The notes under the pieces: generated by a model
The model's input: the letters and a program-made list of their open reading frames with translations, nothing else
Databases searched by the model: none
What the model was told of the DNA's origin: nothing
From: Endozoicomonas sp. NE40
GTDB taxonomy: Bacteria > Pseudomonadota > Gammaproteobacteria > Pseudomonadales > Endozoicomonadaceae
Assembly: GCF_040549045.1 (NCBI RefSeq)
Contig: NZ_JBEWTB010000002.1
Span: 713,501 to 777,500 of the forward strand
Length of the DNA stretch: 64,000 nt
Reading direction: 5' to 3'
Position numbers and translations under genes: made by a program
Shown here: piece by piece, positions 44,471 through 53,519 of the stretch
How positions within the stretch are numbered: position 1 is the first letter of the stretch
Layout: each line of letters begins with the position of its first letter

Positions 44471-47413
44471 CTATATATACAAGCCGTCAATCAGAAACAC
44501 ATCACCTTCGCTGCGTCTGTGTACTTCTTCAAGCAGGTGAGCATATAGTGCCGATAGCTGGCGATATTCACCTTCAGACAACGACGTCCTGTTCAGTGCC
44601 TGCTTTGCCTGACTGCACAGGTTGTCAATATTCAAAGTTTCAGCTGGCTGTATATCTGCCCTCTGCAATTCAATTAAAAATGGAAATTTCAGCTGACCCG
44701 AATCCTTCCTCTCCTCGCAGAGCCTGTCCAGACAGTTATGGATCAAAGGGATCTGATACTCAGCAGTCCAGTTTTCAAGATTGGGCTGATGCCTGAGCCC
44801 CGCCCGGGCAGAGTGTTCAAGAAATGACACAACCATAGCCATCAGGCTGGCTTCCGGCACTTTATAAGACAACAGCCGCTGTTCGCAGTTGCCTTGCTCT
44901 TTTTCCGCAATGGCTCTGACTTTGCTCCTTAATACACCGACATTCATGCGGGCTATATTATGCGGCTGAAGCTCCGGGTAATGCTGAATAAAGTGTTGAT
45001 AAAAAGCAGGTTTTGAGTCTTTCAAGTAATCCAGCGTGTCTTTAAGGGCGATCAGCATTTCACCATCGTTCGTACACCGGAATGCCGCATAAGTTCGTCT
45101 GAAAAAGTTTTGCATCTCAACAGCATGATTCAATGCCTGGGATTTTACAGTACCGATTTCCCTGTAGAGCAGTTTTTTCAACCAGGGACCCGCTTCATTA
45201 ATAGCAGCGTGCAGCTGACACCACGAATAATTAAACCAGCCTTCCTTTAACAGGAAACGGATGGTCCGGAGATCGTCACTTTGCCCCGCTCCTTCAATGC
45301 CAAGCTCCGCGAACCTGTCCAGCTGATCTTCAACAATCTGAAGAATTCTCTGCCTGCAAGCCCTCGTATCTCCATGAACAATACCCTCATACTCTGCCCA
45401 CATGCCTTCCACTGTCTTCTCAAGGGTTGCCCGGGCTTGCGCAAGACGGTCAAATGCCGGATTTTTCGAATCAATACTCCCTATTCTTTCCAGCTTGTGT
45501 AAATGACGCGACAACTGATCCAGCGTGCTGCTATGAAAGTTAATTTCCCGGTCAACCGGTAGCAGTTCATGACTGACATCCAGCCTTGAATAAAGCCGGG
45601 TTAAACGCTCTTCTATCGCTTCGGCCTGTACGGCAACACTCCCGGCATCCAGCTGGTCACCGGCATAAAACAGCAACGATTGACAGATTTCCTCTTTTGC
45701 TGAATTTCTTGCCACTTCATCCTTGCGAATCTGAAACTGTCGCATCAGCAATAAAGCCTGAAGGTCCTTGCCTTCAGACAGTTGATAGCGCTGATGGGCG
45801 TCATGAAGCGACGCATCCATACGCCTCTCTTCTGCCTGTAAATGCTGTTCTATCCTGGCAATATACCGATTCAGGTCGATGCCTTGCCGTGGGTCAAACT
45901 CTTCAGGTACGACCTTTCCTGCAAAAAGGTGCTCAAATGATCTGGCATCCTTAATGGCTTTATGGGCAGCAATATTAACCAGCCGCTCTTTCTGAACCTT
46001 CAGAGCCCGTGTTAGCTGCTCAAACTGACCAGCCCTGAGGGTTGCCGCTAAACCCTGTAAGTGAAGGAACTGGAAAGCATGTAACGACTCAAGGTCTGAA
46101 AATTCTCTTGTGACAAAGTCTTTCAGGTCAGGTGTCGGCTGTTCAAACAGGGAGGTTATCTTTCCCAGCAATAGCTGGCTGCCGTTAAGTTTCGTTGGAA
46201 GGATTGATGACGGAGGCGCAGGGCAGCCCACAGCGGCCCGCTGTGCTCCGGCACAAAAGCGCCGGAGTGGGCCTTTCTCCCGGTTAAACGCTGTACGGCG
46301 ACCCCGGGGGGCTGATCGTAAAGGTACTAAACCAGGTTCTTCCGGGATAACCTCAGTTTCGATGGGAGCCGGCGGTTGATGACGTTCAGGTAATCTTTCC
46401 AGTCGTCGTCTATTACCCAGTATTGGCTTGAAACCCTGAATTTCAGGATGAGCTTCAGCCCGCAATGGCGCTCCAAACATCTCCTCAACACTGACATCCT
46501 GCCTGACATCTTCAGCCTCAGGCGCGGCATCCGCTTCACCATTGCCACCCACGGGATCAAAAACAAAATCAAGCAGCCTTTCAAGCTTACCCACACCATA
46601 ACACCCCAGCCGATAAGCACCATGGCACAACCAGCCCAGATTCTGGCCAACACAGTGAATAAGCTGTGATGGACCCTGCAGACATTGTGTCAATTTATTT
46701 TCTGCACGAGCCCGTCTTTCCGTTCTCTCCCGGGCAACATCCGGTTCCAGCCGCTCATTGGCTGTTGAGACATTGTGGCCATTCAATGGCCGGGAGCCCA
46801 GACGGCAGGCTTCGTTAACACCATCCAAAAATTGCCTTGCACTGTCACGAAAGACCTGACAGTCGTCGAACACTGCCTGCAGCAAACGATTGACCTCCTG
46901 CATAGACACTCTACGGTCAGACACTTTAAGGCCAGACACTGCCCTGTTCAGATCCTGAATGCTTGTCTGTAGTCGACTTAGGTCCGCTTCAACCCCTATT
47001 CTCCCCCGTCCATCCCATTCTGCCTCAAGCGCCGGGGCATTCCCCGTAGCCAGCTGTATGGAATAGGCGTGTATCCGGGCTCCCAGTTCTGGAATAAATT
47101 CCAACAGGGGCGTGGTTCTCTGCAACACCCGCTCAACATCCTGTTCATCCCTGATAAGGTTTTTGCAGGAAACCAGATGACCAGCCTCAACGCTCAGCTG
47201 ATTGATCATCGCATTAAGTTCATCCCCGAGGCGCTGGGGAGGCTGCATCCTTCGCCGTTCCCGCAGCGAAACATCGGGTACTTCATCACGAGCACCGGGA
47301 AGGGCTCGCTCCGGGCTGAATGACCAGGGTCCATGACGAACAACGCCCGGGCGATCCACAGAATGGCCCGGGCGGAAAGGTTTCAAGGGTCTGGAGGAGC
47401 GATCGACATCCAT
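44471..47413 (-). CDS. Large helical protein, function unknown
   Basis: A 980-aa protein with no family recognised. It starts MDVDRSSRPLKPFRPGH with an Arg/Pro-rich, probably unstructured head of about 60 residues. Residues 60-290 are helical, and 300-400 is a charged, Pro-rich linker (EAPEAEDVRQDVSVEEMFG). The remainder, 400-980, is mostly alpha-helical with many Leu/His/Gln. No signal peptide, membrane segment or catalytic motif is apparent. It lies directly upstream (same strand) of the giant coiled-coil gene with a 265-bp gap, and after a lipoprotein gene. A soluble, disordered basic head is compatible with a secreted effector, but nothing proves that. Confidence 0.65.
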   Translation of the reverse strand: MDVDRSSRPLKPFRPGHSVDRPGVVRHGPWSFSPERALPGARDEVPDVSLRERRRMQPPQRLGDELNAMINQLSVEAGHLVSCKNLIRDEQDVERVLQRTTPLLEFIPELGARIHAYSIQLATGNAPALEAEWDGRGRIGVEADLSRLQTSIQDLNRAVSGLKVSDRRVSMQEVNRLLQAVFDDCQVFRDSARQFLDGVNEACRLGSRPLNGHNVSTANERLEPDVARERTERRARAENKLTQCLQGPSQLIHCVGQNLGWLCHGAYRLGCYGVGKLERLLDFVFDPVGGNGEADAAPEAEDVRQDVSVEEMFGAPLRAEAHPEIQGFKPILGNRRRLERLPERHQPPAPIETEVIPEEPGLVPLRSAPRGRRTAFNREKGPLRRFCAGAQRAAVGCPAPPSSILPTKLNGSQLLLGKITSLFEQPTPDLKDFVTREFSDLESLHAFQFLHLQGLAATLRAGQFEQLTRALKVQKERLVNIAAHKAIKDARSFEHLFAGKVVPEEFDPRQGIDLNRYIARIEQHLQAEERRMDASLHDAHQRYQLSEGKDLQALLLMRQFQIRKDEVARNSAKEEICQSLLFYAGDQLDAGSVAVQAEAIEERLTRLYSRLDVSHELLPVDREINFHSSTLDQLSRHLHKLERIGSIDSKNPAFDRLAQARATLEKTVEGMWAEYEGIVHGDTRACRQRILQIVEDQLDRFAELGIEGAGQSDDLRTIRFLLKEGWFNYSWCQLHAAINEAGPWLKKLLYREIGTVKSQALNHAVEMQNFFRRTYAAFRCTNDGEMLIALKDTLDYLKDSKPAFYQHFIQHYPELQPHNIARMNVGVLRSKVRAIAEKEQGNCEQRLLSYKVPEASLMAMVVSFLEHSARAGLRHQPNLENWTAEYQIPLIHNCLDRLCEERKDSGQLKFPFLIELQRADIQPAETLNIDNLCSQAKQALNRTSLSEGEYRQLSALYAHLLEEVHRRSEGDVFLIDGLYI

Positions 47414-47439
47414 GTCTGCGGACCAAAAGGCTCAGGGCA

Positions 47440-48354
47440 TTACCTGCTTATCGGCAGGTTCTGCAGAGCCTTATCCATGAATTGCCTGAATTCTGGCATC
47501 AGGGCTTCCTGAACATCCTGCTTTTGTGCGGTAGAAAGTCTTTTCCCGGCTTCCTCCCAACCCAGGCGACAGAAACCACGGCTTTTGAATTGCTTTTTAC
47601 TGACAAAATCGTTTGAAACCCAGTCCAGCCGCAAAACCCCGACATAAGGTTTAACGGCCTTTATACGAGCCGATTCGTCCGCTTTCGTCAGCACCCGACC
47701 ATAGGGGGAGTAACGTGTATGGAGCATGGCCGGAGCGTTGTACAGGTCAGAGGTTGACATCAGCAGATACCCTACTGAATCATGTGACTTCATCCACTGC
47801 TCTATACGCCCCCAGTCGTAAAGATTGTCACTGCTGAACAACCCGCCCACACTGAGCCAGCCTTTTAGCACACAGCCATCAATCTTCCGGGTTGCATTCT
47901 CAGGGCATGCGTGTTCCACACTGGCCAGCAGTGTCTGGAAAAACGCCAGACTGATGCCAGCCGATTCCAGCTTCAGATGATTCTCAAGGGATTTATAGAG
48001 AGGCACACTGGCTTCGACATCCGGAGCCAGCGTGTGTTGTTGACCCACTTTTAGTAATGGCAGGAGCAGCCCTTTCTGACTTCGGTCACTCAATGTCTGC
48101 AGCATTCCGGGGGACATTTGACACTGTCCCCTCAGCTGCACAGGGCCTGTAAAGAGGTCTGAGACTGAGTCAGGCAGCCCGGATACCTGCCACTCACGGC
48201 TGTAATCCCAACCCTGTCTGATTTCAACCCCGCCGTCTCTGCGATGACTGTCAGACTTGTCTTCGCTAAACCAGTTCAACCAGGAACATCCTGTTAAAAC
48301 CAGTGACAGCAAAACAGGAGTCAGCCGTATAACCGAACGATACATTCTGGACAT
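47440..48354 (-). CDS. Predicted lipoprotein, function unknown
   Basis: A 304-aa protein with a signal peptide and lipobox LVLTGC (acylated Cys near residue 23). Residue +2 after Cys is Ser, which favours outer-membrane sorting. The mature part contains six further Cys residues (for example in QCQMSPGM, EHACPENATRKIDGC and GFCRLGWEE) that could form disulfides. No family was recognised. It sits 26 bp upstream of the 980-aa gene on the same strand, so the two are probably co-transcribed. Confidence 0.7.
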   Translation of the reverse strand: MSRMYRSVIRLTPVLLSLVLTGCSWLNWFSEDKSDSHRRDGGVEIRQGWDYSREWQVSGLPDSVSDLFTGPVQLRGQCQMSPGMLQTLSDRSQKGLLLPLLKVGQQHTLAPDVEASVPLYKSLENHLKLESAGISLAFFQTLLASVEHACPENATRKIDGCVLKGWLSVGGLFSSDNLYDWGRIEQWMKSHDSVGYLLMSTSDLYNAPAMLHTRYSPYGRVLTKADESARIKAVKPYVGVLRLDWVSNDFVSKKQFKSRGFCRLGWEEAGKRLSTAQKQDVQEALMPEFRQFMDKALQNLPISR

Positions 48355-48478
48355 TACTTACCTACATCTATCCTTTTGATCGTATTTTAATCTTAGATAG
48401 ACCTTTCACCCTGGACTGCGCAAAGTTCATGGACGAAAGTTCTGTAGAGAAGCGTCAGAAACCCGCCAGAATCAATAC

Positions 48479-49297
48479 CTATTCCAACCCCAAACCCTGC
48501 TCAGGTGGCTGGGTAAATTCACGAACCGTTCCTTCCAGCTGATGAATCTGACGATTAACCTGCTGACGGAAGTTGTCCATTGATTTCACGGCATCAGACT
48601 GATCCCTGATACGCTGTTCCAGCTCGGCATTCTGCTTTTTCTGCTGTGCCAGTTGCGACTGCAACTCTTCCAGTTGCCTGCGCATGGCCTGAAGATTGAT
48701 CGTGACTTCAGATTGTGCAGCCACCTGTTCGGAACTCATAGCCTTCAGACTCTGGCTGGCATCCTTCAGTTCCTTACTCAGACCGGCAATGGCTTTGTTA
48801 GCCTTGTCTGCCTCAGACGCTGCGGCATCTGCCTTTTTGGTGGCTTTCACCACATTATCCTTATTAATCAGAATCCACTGCCGGTTACGCTTGTTGGACA
48901 CATCCCAGAGCTTGCGGATCTCGGAATTCACTTCCTTTAACTCAGAGCGAATAGAAGAATCGCTCTGGTTCAGGGTTTCTCCCGTTGCAGAAACCTCCCC
49001 TGTCACCTGACTCAGGTTATCCTTGGCATTTTGCAACTGAGAACGGGTATCCTCAAGCACCTGCTGCATCTCATAAAACTGCCAGCCACCAGCGCCTCCC
49101 AAAGCGGCTACCAGTACCAGCAAAAACCAGGTCATACCGTTGCCCGCTTTCTTTGCCGCCTTTGGCGCTTGTGCCTTCTGTGCTTCTGCCGCTGTGGGCT
49201 TTCTGGCAGTCCCTTTTGACTGACGGCGCTCCGGGCGCTCATCTGCCGAAATGGATAATTCAGGAACAGCCTTTATTTTCTTGTCATCATCTCTCAT
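48479..49297 (-). CDS. Membrane-anchored coiled-coil protein, function unknown
   Basis: A 272-aa protein. A basic, Ala-rich cytoplasmic head (about 1-52) precedes one membrane helix (TWFLLVLVAALGGAGGWQF, about 53-72). A periplasmic coiled coil then runs from about 75 to 260 with Gln/Ser/Leu heptads. The layout resembles cell-envelope scaffold or HemX-like proteins, but no motif decides. It is divergent from sodB. Confidence 0.65.
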   Translation of the reverse strand: MRDDDKKIKAVPELSISADERPERRQSKGTARKPTAAEAQKAQAPKAAKKAGNGMTWFLLVLVAALGGAGGWQFYEMQQVLEDTRSQLQNAKDNLSQVTGEVSATGETLNQSDSSIRSELKEVNSEIRKLWDVSNKRNRQWILINKDNVVKATKKADAAASEADKANKAIAGLSKELKDASQSLKAMSSEQVAAQSEVTINLQAMRRQLEELQSQLAQQKKQNAELEQRIRDQSDAVKSMDNFRQQVNRQIHQLEGTVREFTQPPEQGLGLE

Positions 49298-49388
49298 GGG
49301 TTATCCATCCAGAATCAATCACGCCATTTTAGAAGAAAGGTTCTTCAGTCCCAAGAGACACAGCTCAAAATAAACACTGTTTTCAATA

Positions 49389-49416
49389 TTGTGGAATGAA
49401 AGGCTTTTCTTATAAA
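49389..49416 (+). promoter_or_regulatory. Candidate sodB promoter
   Basis: TTGTGG (49389-49394) and TATAAA (49411-49416) with a 16-base spacer lie 114 bp before the sodB ATG. No clear Fur box is visible. Confidence 0.35.
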
Positions 49417-49529
49417 AACAACCAATTACCTATATGGATTCGTATGAATACTAATGGTAATATCGCTTCTGCGAAACACCAGATCAAAAATTGATTCTTT
49501 TTTATACAAAACCACGTGGAGAGATTAAC

Positions 49530-50108
49530 ATGGCTTTTGAATTGCCTGCACTGCCATACGCCCGTGATGCTCTGGTTCCTCATATCTCCGAGGAAACTCT
49601 GGACTATCACTATGGCAAGCATCACAACACCTACGTTGTGAAACTCAATGGCCTGGTTGAAGGTACCGAACTGGAAAGCAAGACCCTTGAAGAGATCATC
49701 AAGACTTCAGAAGGCGGCATCTTCAATAACGCAGCACAAACCTGGAATCACACCTTCTACTGGAACTGCATGAGCCCTAATGGTGGTGGTCAACCAGCCG
49801 GTGAACTGGCTGAAGCCATTAACAAAGCCTTTGGTTCCTTTGATGAGTTTGTTGCCAAATTCACTGATATGGCCGTTAACAACTTTGGCTCTTCCTGGAC
49901 CTGGCTGGTAAAAAATGCTGATGGTTCTGTTGAAATCGTAAACACCAGTAACGCCGCCACCCCTCTGACCACAGACCAGAAGCCTCTGTTAACCTGTGAT
50001 CTGTGGGAACATGCCTACTATATTGATTACCGTAATGTTCGCCCTGATTATCTGAAGGCTTTCTGGGCGCTGGTAAACTGGGAGTTTGCTCAGGCTAATT
50101 ATGCTTGA
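49530..50108 (+). CDS. sodB: Superoxide dismutase [Fe]
   Basis: A 192-aa cytoplasmic iron superoxide dismutase. Metal ligands are in HYGKHHNTYV (His), NHTFYWNC (His) and DLWEHAYYIDY (Asp and His). NAAQTWNHTFYW with Gln at the second-sphere position marks the Fe rather than Mn type. The start at 49530 follows GGAGAG with normal spacing. It has no terminator of its own: a Tn7-like element begins 12 bp after its stop codon, so sodB transcripts may read into the transposon. Confidence 0.96.
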   Translation: MAFELPALPYARDALVPHISEETLDYHYGKHHNTYVVKLNGLVEGTELESKTLEEIIKTSEGGIFNNAAQTWNHTFYWNCMSPNGGGQPAGELAEAINKAFGSFDEFVAKFTDMAVNNFGSSWTWLVKNADGSVEIVNTSNAATPLTTDQKPLLTCDLWEHAYYIDYRNVRPDYLKAFWALVNWEFAQANYA

Positions 50109-50130
50109 TCAACAGAGCCTTGACTGATAC

Positions 50131-50213
50131 ACAATTAAGTTGGCAATTAGCACAAATTAGTTGGAAATTAGCACAATTTGTAGGCAATTCCGACATTTAA
50201 GTTGGCAATCAGG
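50131..50213 (+). repeat. Four tandem TnsB-binding-site-like repeats (Tn7 right-end type)
   Basis: The repeats are ACAATTAAGTTGGCAATTAG+C (50131-50151), a second copy with AAATTAGTTGGAAATT (50152-50172), a third with AATTTGTAGGCAATTC (50173-50192) and a fourth with ATTTAAGTTGGCAATC (50193-50213). They abut with 20-21 bp spacing. Four contiguous ~22-bp sites in ~90 bp is the known layout of the Tn7 right end. Confidence 0.85.
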
Positions 50214-50228
50214 CTTAATTTTTGACCT

Positions 50229-50260
50229 ATACTGTCTGGTATGTAAGTGCCAGACAGTAT
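50229..50260 (+). promoter_or_regulatory. Perfect palindrome upstream of tnsA, possible operator or translational hairpin
   Basis: ATACTGTCTGG (50229-50239) and CCAGACAGTAT (50250-50260) form an exact 11-bp inverted repeat with a 10-base centre, ending 8 bases before the tnsA ATG. TTGACC (50222-50227) just upstream could be a -35 element. The position suits a transposase repressor site or a hairpin limiting tnsA translation, as there is no obvious Shine-Dalgarno sequence. Confidence 0.6.
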
Positions 50261-50268
50261 CCTCAATT

Positions 50269-51132
50269 ATGCCTTCAAAGAATATAAAACACTCCCCTTA
50301 TTCCAGATCAGAGAAGCTATTTGTAAAATGGCTAGAAAAAGAGCTGCGTGGGACAGGCTCAGGTGCAAGTTACATACGAGGCTTAAACATTAATGAAGTT
50401 CCATCATCCGGCAAAGGTAACCGGAAACGCAGTGTTCCAAGTGTTACTGTATTAGGCAGGCTCATCCATTTGATGTCTGACCTTGAATACAAAGTGTTCA
50501 GATTTTTTGATCTTTCCAAAAACGTATTTGACATCCGCGAGCAGTTCCCACTTGATAGAGAAGTTACCTTATCCATCGCTGAAAAACTTAAGATAGGCCA
50601 CCCGTCTGTAACCGACTACAACACCAAGGAAAAGATTGCCAACTGGATGACAACTGACTTATTAGTTGATTATCTTGATAATGAAGGTAATAAAAAACAG
50701 TTGGCCGTATATATAAAGCCTGCTAAAGACTTAAAATCATCACGCAACCTTCAAAAACTGATTATTGAATATGTATACTGGCAGCTTAAGGGTGTTAGGT
50801 TTTGTATCATAACAGATAACTCATTTTCTAAAGAAGTCTCTAGAAATCTTGAGTTTTCAGGTTCATTTTATGATAAACAAAAACTCATCGACGAAATGAT
50901 TCCAAATCTCAGCGTAATTGAGAAACACATAGCTTCTGAAATAATCGCCACTTGCAGTAGGATAGATTTAATCTGCGAAAGCATAGACCATAAACTGGAC
51001 ATTCCTCCGGGTGATTCCTTAAGAGCTTTTTACTATATGATTGGAACGAGAAAAATAGATGTAGAACTAAGCAAAGTTTCCGTTGGACCGTTAACTCACT
51101 CATCCTTCCTTCAAAAATCATTCCTATCATGA
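50269..51132 (+). CDS. tnsA: Transposon endonuclease subunit TnsA
   Basis: A 287-aa TnsA, the restriction-enzyme-like nuclease that cuts the 5' ends of Tn7-family elements. Conserved blocks are NEVPSSGKGNRKR, MSDLEYKVF with catalytic Glu 73, DIREQFPLDR, TTDLLVDYLD with catalytic Asp 130, and IKPAKDL with Lys 150. These correspond to E63, D114 and K132 of Tn7 TnsA. A C-terminal helical domain contacting TnsB/C follows. The start is the ATG at 50269 after the palindrome; the in-frame extension to 50161 runs through the end repeats. It overlaps tnsB by 4 bp (ATGA). Confidence 0.95.
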   Translation: MPSKNIKHSPYSRSEKLFVKWLEKELRGTGSGASYIRGLNINEVPSSGKGNRKRSVPSVTVLGRLIHLMSDLEYKVFRFFDLSKNVFDIREQFPLDREVTLSIAEKLKIGHPSVTDYNTKEKIANWMTTDLLVDYLDNEGNKKQLAVYIKPAKDLKSSRNLQKLIIEYVYWQLKGVRFCIITDNSFSKEVSRNLEFSGSFYDKQKLIDEMIPNLSVIEKHIASEIIATCSRIDLICESIDHKLDIPPGDSLRAFYYMIGTRKIDVELSKVSVGPLTHSSFLQKSFLS

Positions 51133-53519
51133 ATCAATCCACACATCTGATTTTTGAGTCTTGCCTGATCATCAAAAACCAAAAACAAGAGTCAAAGATT
51201 GAACTTAAAGACAAAACAATTTACCGAATACTCTTTTTTGATGATGAAAAAGAAGTCGTAATTTTGATTCACATCTTCAACAATAGCCTTCCGTTCGCAA
51301 TATCATATAGTGAATTCAACCAAAAGCTTGAAAGCAGTTACTATTCTGTATATACAGAAAAAGACCCTTTCGATGAAACAGTAGACTTAACAATTCGCAA
51401 AACAGACTCAACTGAAACAGCCAACCTTAAGCTCAAGAAAAAAAATATAATTAACCAGAGATGGCTAAAAATACAAAAACATGTACATAATGAACCAAAT
51501 ATCTTTTATAGCAATTTCAGATCAACGATTATAGAAAAAGAAAGAAGAATTTCAAAAAATGATAAAGAATATACATCACAATACATATTCTACAATGATG
51601 AAAATGGAATAACATGTAAGTGCGAGCTCAAATACTTTTTAAAATACCTGAAACTCTACTGGAAAAGAGGAAAATGCGAGTCGGCTCTTATCGATGATTA
51701 TAAGAATTGTGGAACAACTCCACCCGATCTTGAAAACCCAGGAAGAAGACGCGGCCCACCCTATAAGGAAGATCCATGTAGGACAATAGGACGCGCGCCT
51801 GAAAAAATCGACCACCTTATTTTTGAGCAATTTATTAGAGATGAATTAATAAAGAATAAAAACACTATTGAAGAAACATACGAAGCAATAAAGCGATCAA
51901 TTTATTACTCCAACCCCGAAAAATTCGAATCATCTCAACATAAAGCTTTATCAATTTCAAAGAAAGATATTGAGACACTTAAAAAAGGACCTCTTTCACA
52001 ACGACAATTTGAAGGTTATTATTACAAGCACTATTCACTAGAACAGAGGGAAAAAAATCGTATAAGTGCACGGACTTATGACTTGGAAAGATCACCTAAA
52101 ACGGGCTCCCAGATAGCCCTCTACCCTGGTCATTTGTTTGAAATAGACGCAACAGTATTAGATTACTACATTGTTTCTCATTTCTATCCATATAATCTCA
52201 TAGGACAGCCAACACTATATTTAATCATTGATGTTTATTCTAGATTTATTATCGCTTGGAATTTATGTTTAGGAAGACCATCCGGAGCTAATGCTTTAAG
52301 AACTCTTGTAAACATGGCGACTGACAAATCCGAATTACTAAATAGAATTGGATATGTAAAGCCATCCAAATGTAATAAAAATGACATATTCACCATACAA
52401 GGAATTCCTAAAGGATTAATTATCGATCAAGCTGAATTGAGAAAAAATATACCCACGCACTTCCAAAAAACATTTGGTGTACAAATAATTCAAACACCAG
52501 CTAAAAAACCAAAATGGAAAGGCACTATAGAAAAACGGTTTGACATACTTCAAAGATGGAACAAAATATATGACCCTTCCTACGGCAACTACCCAAAAAA
52601 GAAATATGGAGACCCTGATGTACGATTAGAAGCTGTTAGGTTTTTCGATGAAATGAATATAGAGGTAGCAGACGCAATCTTTGAACATAATTATAAACCA
52701 ATTGACAACCCAAAACTGCTTAATACTTCAATACTAGAATCCGGTATTTCAACCGCTCCCGTTGAGCTGTTTAATCATGGAATAGCAAAAGTCGGAGGCT
52801 CAATAAAATCCTTTAGCAGAGACAAAATATTACGAAACCTACTGAAGCCAGGAGTAGCTACAAAAACGCTTCAAGGAATAAAATACAATGGCTTATTTTA
52901 TTTACCCGAAATGGATGACGTTGATCTCTTCCTGTCTTCATCCAAAACCACACAATACAGAAAAGCGGCATTAAACAACAAGTTAAATATTCTTGAACAT
53001 GAACAAATAGTTGATCAAATCTATATGCCTTTAGATGGTTATGATGATCCTGTTGTGTGCAATCTCTTGGATAGTTGCAATTTTCAAGTACAAAGCGACC
53101 TACCTGAAGGGATAGATATTAGTGACAAAAACTCAATCAAAGGCCTGTCATGGTATGAGTACAATGACATTAAAAATGAGTACAGGAAAACCAAAATAGT
53201 GGCTAATGAAAATTATCAAGAAATAAAATTTGAAATCAATGAACGCCGAAAGCAAAGACTAGAAGCTGCTAAAAAAAGAACAGACCAACTTACTGCAAAC
53301 ATGTCTAATAATGAATTTCTTGCTGGCGCGAATGAAAGAAAAAAACAGATCAAAGAACTACATGACAAAGAAGATGCGACTGAGGTTAAAAAAGCTTATC
53401 AATCGGTAGATGAGACTGAGCAACAAGATAAAATCGATGACCAGTATTCTGATGACGACATAGATTTTTCTGACCTCATCGGTGAAATCGATGATGAAAT
53501 GGAGAATGACGATGAGTAG
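51129..53519 (+). CDS. tnsB: Transposase TnsB (DDE recombinase)
   Basis: A 796-aa transposase that cuts the 3' ends and joins them to target. The RNase H-like catalytic core carries Asp 340 (FEIDATVLDYY), Asp 433 (LIIDQAELRKN) and Glu 468 (WKGTIEKRFD). The 35-residue D-E spacing is the same as in Tn7 TnsB. N-terminal domains before about 310 should bind the 21-bp end repeats, and an acidic C-terminal tail (DDQYSDDDIDFSDLIGEIDD) likely contacts TnsC. It is slightly longer than Tn7 TnsB (702 aa). Its stop overlaps the tnsC start. Confidence 0.95.
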   Translation: MNQSTHLIFESCLIIKNQKQESKIELKDKTIYRILFFDDEKEVVILIHIFNNSLPFAISYSEFNQKLESSYYSVYTEKDPFDETVDLTIRKTDSTETANLKLKKKNIINQRWLKIQKHVHNEPNIFYSNFRSTIIEKERRISKNDKEYTSQYIFYNDENGITCKCELKYFLKYLKLYWKRGKCESALIDDYKNCGTTPPDLENPGRRRGPPYKEDPCRTIGRAPEKIDHLIFEQFIRDELIKNKNTIEETYEAIKRSIYYSNPEKFESSQHKALSISKKDIETLKKGPLSQRQFEGYYYKHYSLEQREKNRISARTYDLERSPKTGSQIALYPGHLFEIDATVLDYYIVSHFYPYNLIGQPTLYLIIDVYSRFIIAWNLCLGRPSGANALRTLVNMATDKSELLNRIGYVKPSKCNKNDIFTIQGIPKGLIIDQAELRKNIPTHFQKTFGVQIIQTPAKKPKWKGTIEKRFDILQRWNKIYDPSYGNYPKKKYGDPDVRLEAVRFFDEMNIEVADAIFEHNYKPIDNPKLLNTSILESGISTAPVELFNHGIAKVGGSIKSFSRDKILRNLLKPGVATKTLQGIKYNGLFYLPEMDDVDLFLSSSKTTQYRKAALNNKLNILEHEQIVDQIYMPLDGYDDPVVCNLLDSCNFQVQSDLPEGIDISDKNSIKGLSWYEYNDIKNEYRKTKIVANENYQEIKFEINERRKQRLEAAKKRTDQLTANMSNNEFLAGANERKKQIKELHDKEDATEVKKAYQSVDETEQQDKIDDQYSDDDIDFSDLIGEIDDEMENDDE

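Noticed and set aside
50131..50213. Short tandem repeats as a CRISPR array
   Set aside because: The repeats abut directly with no spacers, vary at several positions, and lie at the transposon end; they fit TnsB sites.
50161..50268. Longer tnsA beginning at 50161
   Set aside because: The extra codons translate the TnsB-site repeats and the palindrome; TnsA similarity begins after 50269.
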